Below, in pieces: positions 22,356 through 35,755 of a stretch of DNA of 64,000 nucleotides. The stretch lies in contig JAIVFJ010000123.1 in the NCBI GenBank assembly GCA_025765615.1, positions 62,001 to 126,000 on the forward strand, given 5' to 3'. The stretch's first letter is position 1, and the number at the start of each line of letters is the position of its first letter. The translations under genes were made by a program, and so were the position numbers. The stretch comes from Zopfochytrium polystomum (lineage: Eukaryota > Chytridiomycota > Chytridiomycetes > Chytridiales > Chytridiaceae). The notes beneath the pieces are model-generated. The model ran no database searches. It saw only the letters and a program-made list of their open reading frames with translations, and had not been told where the DNA came from.

Positions 22356-23300
22356 CAAACCGAGTGTGTGCACTGTCCATTGCGACTTTTTTTTTTTACT
22401 AACATGTTGCAATGGGTGCAGGGACAATGGCCTAGATTTCATGTTCGATGAAAAGGCAATGGACGGGCCATTCGCCACTCGTCGCGGGCAAGCAATAAGA
22501 AGTGAGATATCAATTCCATCCCCACCAGACTTTATTCGAGCGAAAAATGCGCGGTCTGCTCCCTCGAGTACGAAACAAAATATGCGAGACAAAAAAGTTG
22601 AGAAGCGAACAGATCCAGAAGTGAATAAACCACGCGATGCATGCACATGTATGACATCGTCAAGCGCTGGATTTCAAACGCTCAATATCGCTCTTTCAGT
22701 AAGCATTCCATGAACAAAGAGAAAATGAAAGAAGGAAAGAGCCTCGCCATTTTTCTGCCTGCCCATCCAAAGTGGTTTCAAGCCATCCATTGGTTCAATA
22801 CGGCGCCACGGCCACTGATTCCACTCGTCCGCTAGCACCAACCCTGCTGTGTGGTCGCACTCGGCCGCAAACACCACGCGAAGAAAGGGAACCCTCACCG
22901 TTTCACCCTGCTGGCCCTTACCGCGCGGAGACACAAGCCATCGCCGTCGGCCGCTGGCCGCCGGTGCCGTATCAGCAGCAGTCGCAGGCATTAGCGCAAT
23001 CTCAGTGTAATGCGCAAGGTAAAAGTCTCGATTGCCGGTGCTTTTTTTCATGTGCCAGCATGAATACTGGGCGCCTGTCCACCGTTCCGGATCGGCTCGG
23101 CATCGGGCTCTCTTCCACCTTTCTCTGCCTCGCTCCGCGTGGTTCTTCTTTTTCGGTTGCGTTGGTTGCCCAAAAGGGAAAGGCAAGCAAGAAAGACACC
23201 GAGCTCGCCCAAGCATGCTGAACAAAGGAACAATGAACTGGGCAAACACTTCACCACGCGTGCACCCCCAAGCGGACGGAAGTTTGCGTGTTGATGCGTC
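22356..23300. other. intergenic core between inverted arms
   Basis: No gene with a proper start was found. A minus-strand frame at 22674-23249 has no ATG and unusual composition. Confidence 0.4.
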
Positions 23301-23302
23301 AC

Positions 23303-23862
23303 ACGGGCGAAGGTACTACGAGTAGAGCAGTCTACAGCTCAGTCGAAAATCGATAGCCCTGTTGTTCTACATGACTGGAGCTGCTTCACAAGCACAGAAT
23401 TCGAGGCGTCGCCCGTCGCCGCCCCCGCACCGTCGCCCGCCGTCACCGAGGTCATTGGCGCAGGCGAGTTCCGCGAGGCACTCAACGCCCGCGGTATCGT
23501 CGTCGTAGGCACGTGCGATCGCAGCCCCAACCTTTCCCCCTCCAACTAACCCACCTCCCCTCCCCTTGCCCCTCTCCCCCTTACCACCCCACAAAACCCC
23601 GACAGGCTTCTCCACATCCTGGGCTCGCCCCTGCCGCGCCGCGCTCCCGCCCTTCGCCGCCCTTGCCGAAAAGTACGCGCGCGCCGCCGCCCCCGTTTCA
23701 TTCCTCCGCGTCGACGTCGACGAGCTCGACGACGTCGCCGGCGCCGCGGGCGTCGTCGACGCGCCCACGTTTGTCGTGTACAGGGGCGGCGCGCCCGTCG
23801 CGACGGTCGTCGGCGCGTTTGTCGGGAGGGTCGAGGAGGAGGTGGCAAAGTGGTTGTTGTAA
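23303..23862 (+). CDS. thioredoxin-like protein lacking the first active-site cysteine (5' end uncertain)
   Basis: A frame with no in-frame stop from 23303 to 23508 (VVLHDWSCFTSTEFE ... GEFREALNARGIVVVG) joins 23606-23862 (FSTSWARPCRAALPPF ... VDVDELDDVAG...VVDAPTFVVYRGG...) through an intron whose only frame-keeping donor is GC (TAG|gcacgt), a GC-AG intron of 97 nt. No ATG is visible in the first part, so an upstream exon is missing. The fold elements and the cis-Pro (DAPTF) are typical of thioredoxin, but the motif is W-A-R-P-C rather than W-C-G-P-C, so it cannot form the usual disulphide and may be monothiol or non-redox. Compare 31049-31542, which has W-N-P-P-C. Confidence 0.6.
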
Positions 23863-24061
23863 AAGGAGTCGGTTGGGGGGGGGGTTGTATCGATTGGATG
23901 AGGGAGAGGGCACAATGCGGTTGCTTGATGGTTTCTTCTTTGTGGATATGTAATTGGTTTTACCTCAACACACTTCTCAATGTGCGGGAGAACTGAACAC
24001 ACCAAGTATGGCAACGACAATCGAAAAACAACTTGTAGATAATTGCAAATTACTGTTGTAT

Positions 24062-24143
24062 CGTCCTGCACAGGATTCGAACCTGCGCTCCCAAAGGGAA
24101 ATGCCTTAGCAGGGCACCGCGTTAACCACTCCGCCAACAGGAC
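24062..24143 (-). tRNA. tRNA-Ser(GCT)
   Basis: 82 nt on the minus strand. Acceptor stem GTCCTGT/GCAGGAC, anticodon loop CTGCTAA (GCT, reads AGC/AGU serine codons), long variable arm (class II) and a T arm with GGTTCGAATCC. CCA is not encoded. Confidence 0.92.
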
Positions 24144-24321
24144 GACGACGAATAGGACGATGACGAGGATCAAGAATTTTGTGCCTACTATAGAAACAGC
24201 GCTTGGGAAACAATTTTGCCAGTTACGTGACAAAGATTAAATTAAACTTGAAAATTTGTAGTAAACCGTACTGCCGCATAGCGGCGGTGTTAAAGTGTTG
24301 GATTTCTTTTCGTGTCATAAC

Positions 24322-24580
24322 TCACTGTTCAGCGGGCGAGCCTTCCCACTCCACTCGACGTTCTTTCCACCCGTTGCGTGCCACGACATAATTCGCTTCA
24401 CAGAAATGGACCATGTTCCAGTCAACGTAAAGGCTGCTTACCCCGACAGCTCCAGTCCAATGTCCTTCCACCACTGCAGAGCCTCCACAGGTTGATTTCG
24501 TCTTCGCAGATGAGCTCAGAGAGGTGCGCGAGCGGGAGGCGCCCCTTGAATAGCTCGAGGACTGCTGCAGGAGGTTAAGG
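24322..24580 (-). pseudogene. WWKDSGL-repeat gene fragment
   Basis: A short minus-strand piece with the family pre-repeat segment (AVLELFKGRLPLAHLSELICEDE, aligned to the corresponding part of the 55632-56756 protein), a frame change, and one repeat (ALQWWKDIGLELSG) before a stop. It is a decayed relic. Confidence 0.6.
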
Positions 24581-25862
24581 GGCAACCCCCAGTGCGGGCG
24601 ATGGCGTGAACGGTTGGCACTTGCTTGGACCGTCCGCCACTTCTTGATCTTTCGTTCCATCGCCGCAATGCCAAGTGAAACCGTGTCGCTCGCCGCGGCA
24701 TATTCATCTGCATCTTCGGACACTCGAGCCGCCTGCGGACAGGCGGCACGCGTTTCGGGGAAATCGTTTCGCGGAACTAATGTGAGTTGATCGACATTTC
24801 GTGCAGTATTTGCGGCAACTGGGTTTGTTGGCGAGTCGAGACACTCAGACACCCCTTCTCAACCCCCACCCTCGGAAGAGACCCTCGACCCCGCCGCAGG
24901 AGCACGAAGGAGCGCCCGCACGACCGCCGCTAGCGGCGCCACCGGGGCCGCCGCGTTACCTCGATCGAGCCAGGGTGCTGCGCGGAGCGATGCCGACGAT
25001 CGGCAAGGTCGTCCAAGACAGCCGCTGGGAGATAGTCGAGCATCGCAACGAAGACCCCCATATTGAAAGAAGACACCTGGGTGACCTGGCTCTGGGTCTG
25101 GGTCTGCGAAAATTCATCGTCACAGTGCGGTAGTTACTGTTGGGGAGGCCAAGCTGTGGTAAGAAGGGCGCGGTGAACAGACCACTCGCACATATCAACC
25201 TTGTACCACCGAAACGCGCCACAATCGGGCGAAAAGCGCATTTCCTCGCCATCGCTTACTCGACTTTCTCCCCTTCCGTCCAAAACAGCGCAGACCGCCG
25301 CCACTGCAAGTCGACGCACCGCAGCCCGCGTGGAATGACCAAAACGCGCCATCGATGACCCTCGCCACGTCAAACTGCGGCAGGTTTTGTGGGCGGTTGC
25401 AGTCGATGTAGAATGATCCTCGCCTGACTATAGGTGAAACTGGGGCAACAGGAACAATTCTTCCGTCAAGACGTCCAAAGAATGCATAGATTTGGGCAAG
25501 ACAGCGATGTCACAAGACCATGATGTGACAGCCGCGCTGGTGCAGTATTCCCGCAGATCCGCCTCACGCTAAAGAGAACGCAGCGGGCCGAGTTACTCAT
25601 TATTTCAAATCGCTTGACCTCCGTCGGAATGGGGGTACCGTTCTGATTCGTAGACCGTCTGCACTTCTACTTTCTTTCCCTGCGGGGCCTGCGAGCGAAC
25701 TGTCATCTCCTTTTCGACGCATAGCATCTCCCTGACCCGCATCGTACCGTTCCGCACCTGCTTTGGTTCAGGCTTCTGCAATTTCTCTGACCCGCAGTCC
25801 GCAGCCCATTCAAAGCCAAACCGTATAAATACCGCCGCCTCCCCCTCCTCTCGTTCTTCACA
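24581..25862. other. intergenic with U2 upstream region
   Basis: Minus-strand segments at about 25373-25134 and 25060-24950 have gene-like composition (for example DYLPAAVLDDLADR, faintly F-box-like) but no consistent exon structure. From about 25730 this is the upstream region of the U2 gene, with a TATAAATA at 25824-25831 and two copies of CTGACCCGCA. Confidence 0.35.
25824..25831 (+). promoter_or_regulatory. TATA box of the U2 snRNA gene
   Basis: TATAAATA about 32-39 bases before the predicted U2 5' end, the right distance for a TATA box. Whether transcription uses Pol II or Pol III cannot be told from this alone. Confidence 0.55.
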
Positions 25863-26050
25863 ATCCTCTCTGGCCTATTGGCTAAGATCAAGTGTAGTAT
25901 CTGTTCTTTAAAGTGTGATAACTTTAACCGCCGGCATCGCCGGCGTATCTATTATCACAGTTATTTTTGAAACCTCGCTCGGTCGCCGTCGTCAGCTTGC
26001 TGTCGCTGCCCGGGCACTGGTCTCGCCGGCCTAGCACTACCGCCGGCTGA
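25863..26050 (+). ncRNA. U2: U2 spliceosomal snRNA
   Basis: The 5' third matches the near-invariant U2 core: GGCCTATTGGCTAAGATCAAG, then the branch-point recognition sequence GTAGTA (25894-25899) within AGTGTAGTATCTGTTCTT. Stem IIa/b follows, with a perfect hairpin CCGCCGGC-AUC-GCCGGCGG-like (25929-25944), then an Sm site ATTTTTGA (25962-25969). The 3' part contains a final hairpin with loop CTAGCACTACC, the usual U2 stem IV shape. The end near 26050 is estimated from that hairpin. U2 pairs with the intron branch site, consistent with the intron-rich genes here. Confidence 0.93.
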
Positions 26051-26440
26051 GGCCTAAACTCTCTGCATCATAGTCGACGAAAACATCTCCCTCCCTTCTT
26101 CCTCTTAAAGCTTTGCCTAAATTGTTTGATCACGAGTGGAGACGGTGCAAGTGGAGATGGATGCACGGCAAACGCGATGATCACATCTCCTCCATTGGCG
26201 CCTAGGCAACCCATGCCGTCAGACTAGTTGTAAGCCGCGCACTGGGTATCGGTCGAGACAACTCCGTGGCAGTCGTTGGGACCGCTTGAGCTGACTGGTT
26301 TTTCCTCGTTGATGCTCTCCACTTCCAAAGAGAAATACTGGAGACGCTTGTGTGCCTGCCATTCTCATTTTCGGTGGGTCATTTCTTCTAGGACAAGCTA
26401 TCTGTTGGTGATTACCGAATACAGCCTAAATTTTCGGGCT

Positions 26441-26493
26441 AATGAGGTCGACAGAAGTCCTAGTCGCAACTAGTTTCGAGGCCTAAACTGTCG
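26441..26493 (+). repeat. isolated hairpin-repeat unit near U2
   Basis: ATGAGGTCGACAGAAGTCCTAG is a diverged copy of the array element. Its partner about 30 bases later contains CTGTCGACCT, an exact complement of AGGTCGACAG. The array consensus has AAAAC where this copy has CAG; the partner has changed to match, so pairing is kept. Confidence 0.7.
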
Positions 26494-26533
26494 ACCTGAA
26501 ATAATATTTGGATTGTTTTCGTAACATAATCAC

Positions 26534-26607
26534 GGCCGCATGGTGTAGTTGGTTATCACGTCTGTCTTACACACAGACGGTCTCCGGTTCGATCCCGGAT
26601 GCGACCA
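26534..26607 (+). tRNA. tRNA-Val(TAC)
   Basis: 74 nt. Anticodon loop CTTACAC (TAC, reads GUA valine), D arm TGGTGTAGTTGGTTATCA typical of fungal valine tRNA, T arm CCGGTTCGATCCCGG. The acceptor GGCCGCA/TGCGACC has one C-A mismatch at the third pair; fungal homologs usually have GGTCGCA, so this may be a point change. Confidence 0.9.
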
Positions 26608-26834
26608 CTTCCCCCCTCCTCCGCGCCTCAGTTCGAACAAAGGTTATTCTACCGTCGTTACTCGTAATCGGCTTAGTTCAGTTAGCGGATGACAAGATGT
26701 TCCAGTTCTCCAAGTATCTCGCGTGCCGTATTCCCTTACTCCCCTTACCGCAAAAGTGAATTGTTCCCTTTTTTCCAGGCTCATGTCTTTCGGGCGGGAT
26801 GGAAAAGCTCTAATGGACCTTGGACAGGCGCCAC

Positions 26835-28673
26835 TCGGCTTGAGGCCGGTCGTTGCTCTTAAAACCTGCCGTTTTGGGGGTGTTGTCTTTTCCGCAGTCG
26901 AAAAGACAGACCAGGCACAGCTATAAAAGAGCTCCTTCGTTTCCCTGCTATCACTGCATCCCATCTTCCCAAATCGCCAAATCGCCAACTGCCCACACAA
27001 TCGCTCCATCGCGCTCCCCGATCTCGCGGCCTTTCCTTCCTCCGTGCCAATCGGCCACTTCCTTGCTTGTTCCCACTCCCCGGCACACCCAGTCCCTATG
27101 AGGTCGAAAAACAAGTCCCAGCCGAAACTGCCCACGCGCTGACGTTGCCGCAGGGATTCTGTCCTTCTTCCTCACCGGTAATGCCATTAGGATAATCCCT
27201 TCACTCCGTTTGCCCAGTGACAGCCATATGAGGTCGAAAACAAGTCCCAGCCGCACGACTGGTCTTTTGCTGCTCGGGCTCGTTTGCGGCTCTCAAATGG
27301 ACACGTCCACCGATCCGATCGCCTCCTTTTCCCACCTTTCCGTGTCATCTTTTAAGCATTTCTTCTCCCCTTCACCCACGATCCCGCTTATGAGGTCGAA
27401 AACAAGTCCTAGCCATGTACTTTGCGGCTTCATTGCTCAGATTTGTCTTTCTTCACTCACTGGCCAACATTTGACACCATGGGCCTATCTGATCCCGAAG
27501 AGCCTCAGACATATGAGGTCGAAAACAAGTCCTAGTCGTCGTGACAGAGCGTTTGTCATGACTGCTCGGCTTGGTTTTACGCTCTCATTTGTACCCGTTG
27601 ACCTGTTTTCATTGAAAACCAGTGCCGTCTTCCAAACACCATTCTATGAGGTCGAAAACAAGCCCTAGTTGCGCTGCGTTTATGCTGTGCCACAAGGGCT
27701 GGTTGATCCTCACTCATTGGATGCGATTCAACTCTTACAACAACGTATGAGGTCGAAAACAAGTCCTAGACGCTGAGCGTATGCTTGAGCCTCTCGGGCT
27801 TGCTTCATGTCCTCACATGCGGCCCGCAACGCTCCTCCCAAAGTTGTTGCACTCCGCGCATCAATTACGACGAAGATGATCAGGAGGGACCGAAACTCAT
27901 CTATGAGGTCGAAATCAAGTCCTTGCCGCGGTGCGTGAGTCGATCCGCCGCTCGGGCTTGCTATTCTTCGCTCGTTGAAGTGCGTGCTTCTCCCGTGACC
28001 GACTATCTATGAGGTCGAAAACAAGTCCTACCCGTCGCTGACTGGCTGCAGCGACTGGTCGGGCTTATTTTTCCGTTCTCGCTGATGCACCGCTTTCTTT
28101 CCATCAGGCGTTTCTTTTGCGAGCCGTTGTTTCTTCTCCTCCTTTTCACTTTCGACGTAATCTATGAGGTCGAAAACAGTCCTAGCCGCTGCATCGCGCT
28201 GCCATCGCTGCTCGGATTTGTTCTTGCCTCACGGATCCCCCCATTTTCTTTTGTTCTTTTACTCATATGAGACAAGGGCCGTGCAGCTTCATCTCTCGGA
28301 CTTGTCTGTCTTCACTCACGAGGGGACATCAGACACTTTTCATTTATCGCATTCCAAATATCTTTCAAACATATGAGGTCGAAAACAAGTCCCAGCCGTC
28401 GTGACAGCAAATTGGTCGCGACTGCACGGCTTGGTGTTCGTTTCTGATTTGATCTTAAGCTTGTGCACCTCTCTTTTGTTGGGCAACCGGGTGTCGCCAC
28501 ACACCATTCTATGAGGTCGAAAACAAGTCCTAGTTGCGCTGCGCTTCTGCTGTGCCGCAAGGACTGGTTGATCTTCTCTCATTGGATATGATTCGGTTTG
28601 CCCAAAATTCATGGTGACTAGTCTCATTGCACCTTTCCTGCTCCAACGCGTAGAGGTTGAAAACAAGTCCTAA
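26835..28673 (-). repeat. right hairpin-repeat arm (12 units)
   Basis: Inverse of the left arm. The element ATGAGGTCGAAAACAAGTCCTAG appears at 27098, 27228, 27390, 27513, 27646, 27747, 27903, 28009, 28164, 28373, 28511 and 28651; the last is degenerate. Bases 26835-28315 match the left arm; 28320-28673 hold three extra units, of which 28511 and its spacer duplicate the 27646 unit. In several units an inner complement extends the stem (for example GTCGTGACA ... TGTCATGAC after 27531), giving imperfect hairpins of about 75-80 nt. Confidence 0.88.
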
Positions 28674-28744
28674 CCAGCGAAACAGTCAATCTTCCATGCC
28701 CCGTGCTGTCGCACTGGAATCCACGCCCAGTCCGCATCCGCCCG

Positions 28745-29105
28745 CCACGTTTATCCGACCGACCCTCCTCGGTGATCCGAAAGGCATCCGACGCCTCGCC
28801 TTTCCGGACCCAAATTATTTTGAGGAAGAACAGAAAGTGACGTGTGACCTTCGTGCAAGTGGCACAGCTTTGCTATAACCCAATAAATATTGAAGTCCAG
28901 AAAGTAAGCGCAAAAAAGCGAGAAACGGCGCATCGAAAAAGCAGTTCTCTAAGCGGAGCTGAAGTAATTGAGGAATACGATTTCTGCATCGGCATAGAAG
29001 TTCCTGCAATTCGTGCACGCGTGATCAAAGAAGAACTGCTTGAGTTGCTTCGACAGGAAGTCTTGGTAACCGCAGGTTGTAATCGAGTCTTGTACAGACC
29101 ACATT
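28745..29105 (-). pseudogene. F-box/LRR gene relic
   Basis: Minus-strand segments align with the middle of the 18920-20377 protein: ITTCGYQDFLSKQLK...FDHA corresponds to ITTNGYQDVLSRQLK...FDHA, and RLENCFFDAPFLAFLR to RAENCFFDAPLVEFLR, in shifted frames with gaps. No open frame survives. Its 3' end points at the right array, mirroring the intact gene beside the left array. Confidence 0.72.
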
Positions 29106-29373
29106 TCACGCGAAACGACCCCAAACGCCCGTCAATTCAATAACCCGCTGCGAGGGGATCGGCGTCCCGAGGGGAAGGAGTACCGCCGAGGCGGAGGGTG
29201 GAGGGAGGGACAAAGTCGCGCGCAGCCAGGAAGCAGGAAGGCGGAAGACACGGAGAGGAGCTCCCACGGGGACGGGACGGCCGGCAACGGGTGGGTGGCT
29301 GACGAAGACCACAGCGGCGGGGTTTAAAGAATCAGAGATAGCTGATAGGGTACACAAAACAAGCTATGCTTGT

Positions 29374-29445
29374 TAGCAGCGGAACGTTTCGATTGTTCGA
29401 CCTTTGGGTTATGAGCCCAACGTGCTTCCGCTACACTACGCTGCT
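29374..29445 (-). tRNA. initiator tRNA-Met(CAT)
   Basis: 72 nt on the minus strand. Starts AGCAG and ends CTGCTA; anticodon stem GTTGGG with loop CTCATAA (CAT). The T loop carries ATCGAAA instead of TTCGAAT, the eukaryotic initiator signature, and the whole resembles initiator tRNAs (AGCGGAAGC in the D arm). Confidence 0.9.
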
Positions 29446-29732
29446 GGTAGTTTGAGTAACCGCATTTATGCGATTAACGATTACCCCCAAGCATGATTAT
29501 TTAAGTCGGTGTCAAAATATCCCATGGGAATAATGCGAAATCCATTCTGTTTTCGGACGAAGTTTACACGTGAGAGTTGACATTACCAATATCAATATCT
29601 ATTGCAGTTTGGTCTCGAACGACCACAAGCGATGGTTCCAGAAATACACTCCCTTTTGGCACCCACACCATCATCGACTTTGCAAGTACACATCCTCCTC
29701 TGCAACCTTCTCCACGTCTTCGACAATCTCAC
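29446..29732. other. intergenic, truncated end of the ACR3 gene expected here
   Basis: No membrane-segment coding sequence is seen on the minus strand, although the missing C-terminal part of ACR3 would lie here. Confidence 0.4.
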
Positions 29733-30579
29733 TCACTTCATTTCTGTCGAGAACAACTTCGCTTTCTCTCTCTGCCTTTGGAAACACATGCTTCGTCTGA
29801 TTGTTAGCAGGGCGACGGTGAGGACCAGAAAGAACATGGACAGCGTGTCGAGCAATGGGATGAGTGTGCCTTTGAGGAGGGAGAGGCCGCGGGCGCGGCC
29901 GCAGGCGGCGATGAGGGACGCGCGGAGGGCGATGGCGACGAGGAGGGGGACGACGATGAAGAAGCCGACGGAGAGGAAGAGCGTGTCCCAGGGGATGCTG
30001 ATGTTGGAGGTGCCGGCGAGGAGCTTGACGACGGGGCTGTAGATGACGAGGAGGAGTATATCGTTGACGGCGACTTGCGTCAAGGTGTAGGCTGCGTTGC
30101 CGTTCATGAGGCGGGACCAAACAAAGACCATGGCGGTGCAGGGCGCGCCGCCGAGGAGAATGGTTCCGATCAAGTAGTTTTTTGCCTTAAGAAAAAGAAT
30201 TGCGGTTACGGAAAAGGAGGCGTCGCGTTTACTTTCGCCCTCCGCTCACCTTTTCCTCGCCAAAGTATCCACCAAATGCCACCTTCAAGAACAAAATCCC
30301 GAAGCCGTACATGGTGAATGGCTGCACGGCGTAGTTCACCACCGACGTCATGACCACCGGCCACGGGCTCGTCAGCACGTTCTTGACGCTCGCAAAGTCG
30401 ATCTGCAGCATCATGGGGAGGATCATGCCCCACAGCAGCACGGCGATCGGGATCGAGACCTGCGCGAGGGTAGCCTTGTCGAGGGCATCGGGGATCGCGG
30501 GGAGGAGCCGGCCGAGCAGGACGCCGAGGAGGATGGCGAGGAGGATCCAGACGGAGAGGAACTTGTGAAAGAGGCTCAT
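29733..30579 (-). pseudogene. ACR3: ACR3-type arsenite efflux transporter, C-terminally truncated
   Basis: Exons 30579-30250 and 30185-29733 (donor GAAAAG|GTGAGC, acceptor CTTAAG|GCA; frame kept), about 260 aa from ATG 30579; the open frame upstream lacks an ATG and may have been preceded by another exon. Family motifs: FHKFLSVWILLAILLGVLLG, SIPIAVLLWGMILPMM, and GTILLGGAPCTAMVFVWSRL, whose cysteine corresponds to the arsenite-binding Cys of Acr3 proteins, then AYTLTQVAVNDILLL. Members are about ten-helix plasma-membrane or vacuolar pumps exporting arsenite. Here the frame turns charged (RQREKAKLFSTEMK) and stops after about seven helices, so the last helices are missing. It is probably a pseudogene, or an undetected exon lies downstream. 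Confidence 0.68.
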
Positions 30580-31048
30580 GCGCGGGGGGGAATTGCTTTC
30601 GTCGGGGATGCTGCGGTGGCCGCGCGGGATGACATCTGCGTGATCATTGTTGGCTTCGTGGACGGTGTCGTTGCTGCTGCCGCCGTCTGCCAACTTTGGC
30701 TCTGAGGATTGTGTCAAGCAGAGATCACGCCAGCGTTCGCAGTTCCAAGAGGAAAGACAGGGTCGCAAAAAAAAAGTTTCAACATGCTTGACGGGAGGCG
30801 GAGTTTCGAGCTGTGGTGTTGTTTTTGCAGCTGAAGGGACAAACACAAACAAACGACCAAGACAGCGCCAGCACGGTTTGTCTGATATTTACGTGAGGAG
30901 ATGACAATGCACGAGGGATACAAATACAAAGAACTTCAGACGACCAACAAGGGACAAAGAGAATAATAACCCCGGATGCCAAACGAGCGCAATATACTAG
31001 GCGGCTCCCATCCCCCCCCCCTCAATAATACCACCACAATCCGCGAAA
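30580..31048. other. intergenic between ACR3 and thioredoxin-like genes
   Basis: No independent gene seen; an upstream ACR3 exon could lie here. Confidence 0.4.
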
Positions 31049-31542
31049 TTAATAACCCATAAAACTCCCTCCCCTCCCCTCCTCGTCCCCGCCCTTCAGA
31101 GACACGCCCCAACAACTTCTTTCCACGTCCGCGCCCACCACCGTCCCAACGACCTCCCCTGCGCGGTAGCACACGACGGTCGGCATCGCCGCGATGCCGG
31201 CGTCCTCGGCGACGTCTGGGAGCGCGTCGACGTCGAGAGTGAAGAAGGTGGCTGGTGGTGTTGTGGCGGCGGGGGAAGTGGAGGAGGAGGAGGGGGAGGG
31301 GGAGGCTGAAGGGGGGTGGTGGAGTTTGGCGGCGAGGGCGGCGTAGTAGGGGGAGAAGGCGTGGCAGGGGGGGTTCCAGGATGCTGTGAAGTCTGGGATG
31401 AGGTAGGAGGGTGGTTAGTCAGGAGTGATCGTTGGGAGGGTGGCGCGGGCGTTTGTGAAAGGTGGGTCTCACTGATGACGACGAGGCCCGGCAGCTTGAG
31501 CGCGGCGTCGTAGTCGTCGGCGGTTGTGATTTGCTTGATCAT
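31049..31542 (-). CDS. thioredoxin-like protein with W-N-P-P-C motif
   Basis: Two exons, 31542-31473 and 31392-31049, with an 80 nt intron (ATCA|GTGAGA ... CCCAG|AC), giving 137 aa. MIKQITTADDYDAALKLPG and LVVINFTASWNPPCHAF are typical of thioredoxin strand 1 and helix 2, and DVDALPDVAEDAGIAAMPTVVCYR carries the cis-Pro (MPT). A Ser/Pro-rich insertion separates the halves. The first active-site Cys is Asn (WNPPC for WCGPC), so classic dithiol exchange is not possible. The other thioredoxin-like gene here shares this loss. Confidence 0.75.
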
Positions 31543-32089
31543 GCTTTCTTTGCTGCTTGCTTTGCTTGCCTTGCTTCTGTGGGTGGGTGGCCCAGGTTGA
31601 AGCGAGTTTTTGTGCTTCAATGCCACCGACTGCGCAATGTTTGGACTGGGCCGATAAACCCCTGAACCAAACTGGTTGTGTGTGTATCCGAGGCAAAAAA
31701 AAAAAAAAAATCCCCACCAAGCGGAGACAAGGACGCTGCCTGCGCAACCACGCGCAGTGACCTGCACCTGGGCTGCTCCTCGGATCACCAAACTCTGTTC
31801 AACTAATACCTGCCAGCCAAATGATTCATCTTTGAATGCTCGATCCATTTTTGCCCTCGCGCACGGCCCAGTTTGGAACTGCATCTTGTTCCCGCACACC
31901 TCCCCTTGCGGCATTGAGGGTCCGGACAAACAAGGAACAGCCAAACGCGAGCTTCAACGAGCTGATTAGAGAAGAAAAACGGGAAACAGGGAAGTGAAAA
32001 AAAAGGAAAGCAAAAACCCCACCGCCCACAACCCACCCACAGCAACAAAAAAATCCATCAAATTCCCCCACCAATCATAAAGCCCTCCA
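31543..32089. other. intergenic, A/T-rich runs
   Basis: A-rich tract at 31695-31711. No gene supported. Confidence 0.4.

Positions 32090-35755
<3,666 letters not shown>

Noticed and set aside
22674..23249. Possible 191 aa protein on the minus strand
   Set aside because: No ATG, no recognisable fold and no splice support.
20910..28673. CRISPR array
   Set aside because: A conserved 23-nt element recurs with unique spacers, but spacing is irregular (100-160 bp), the spacers are long and shared between both arms, the element is imperfect, no cas genes occur, and the genome is eukaryotic.
20910..28673. Simple foldback transposon with this core as its interior
   Set aside because: The core holds tRNA and U2 genes and a host-type thioredoxin gene, and flanking F-box copies are part of the symmetry. 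A segmental inverted duplication explains more.
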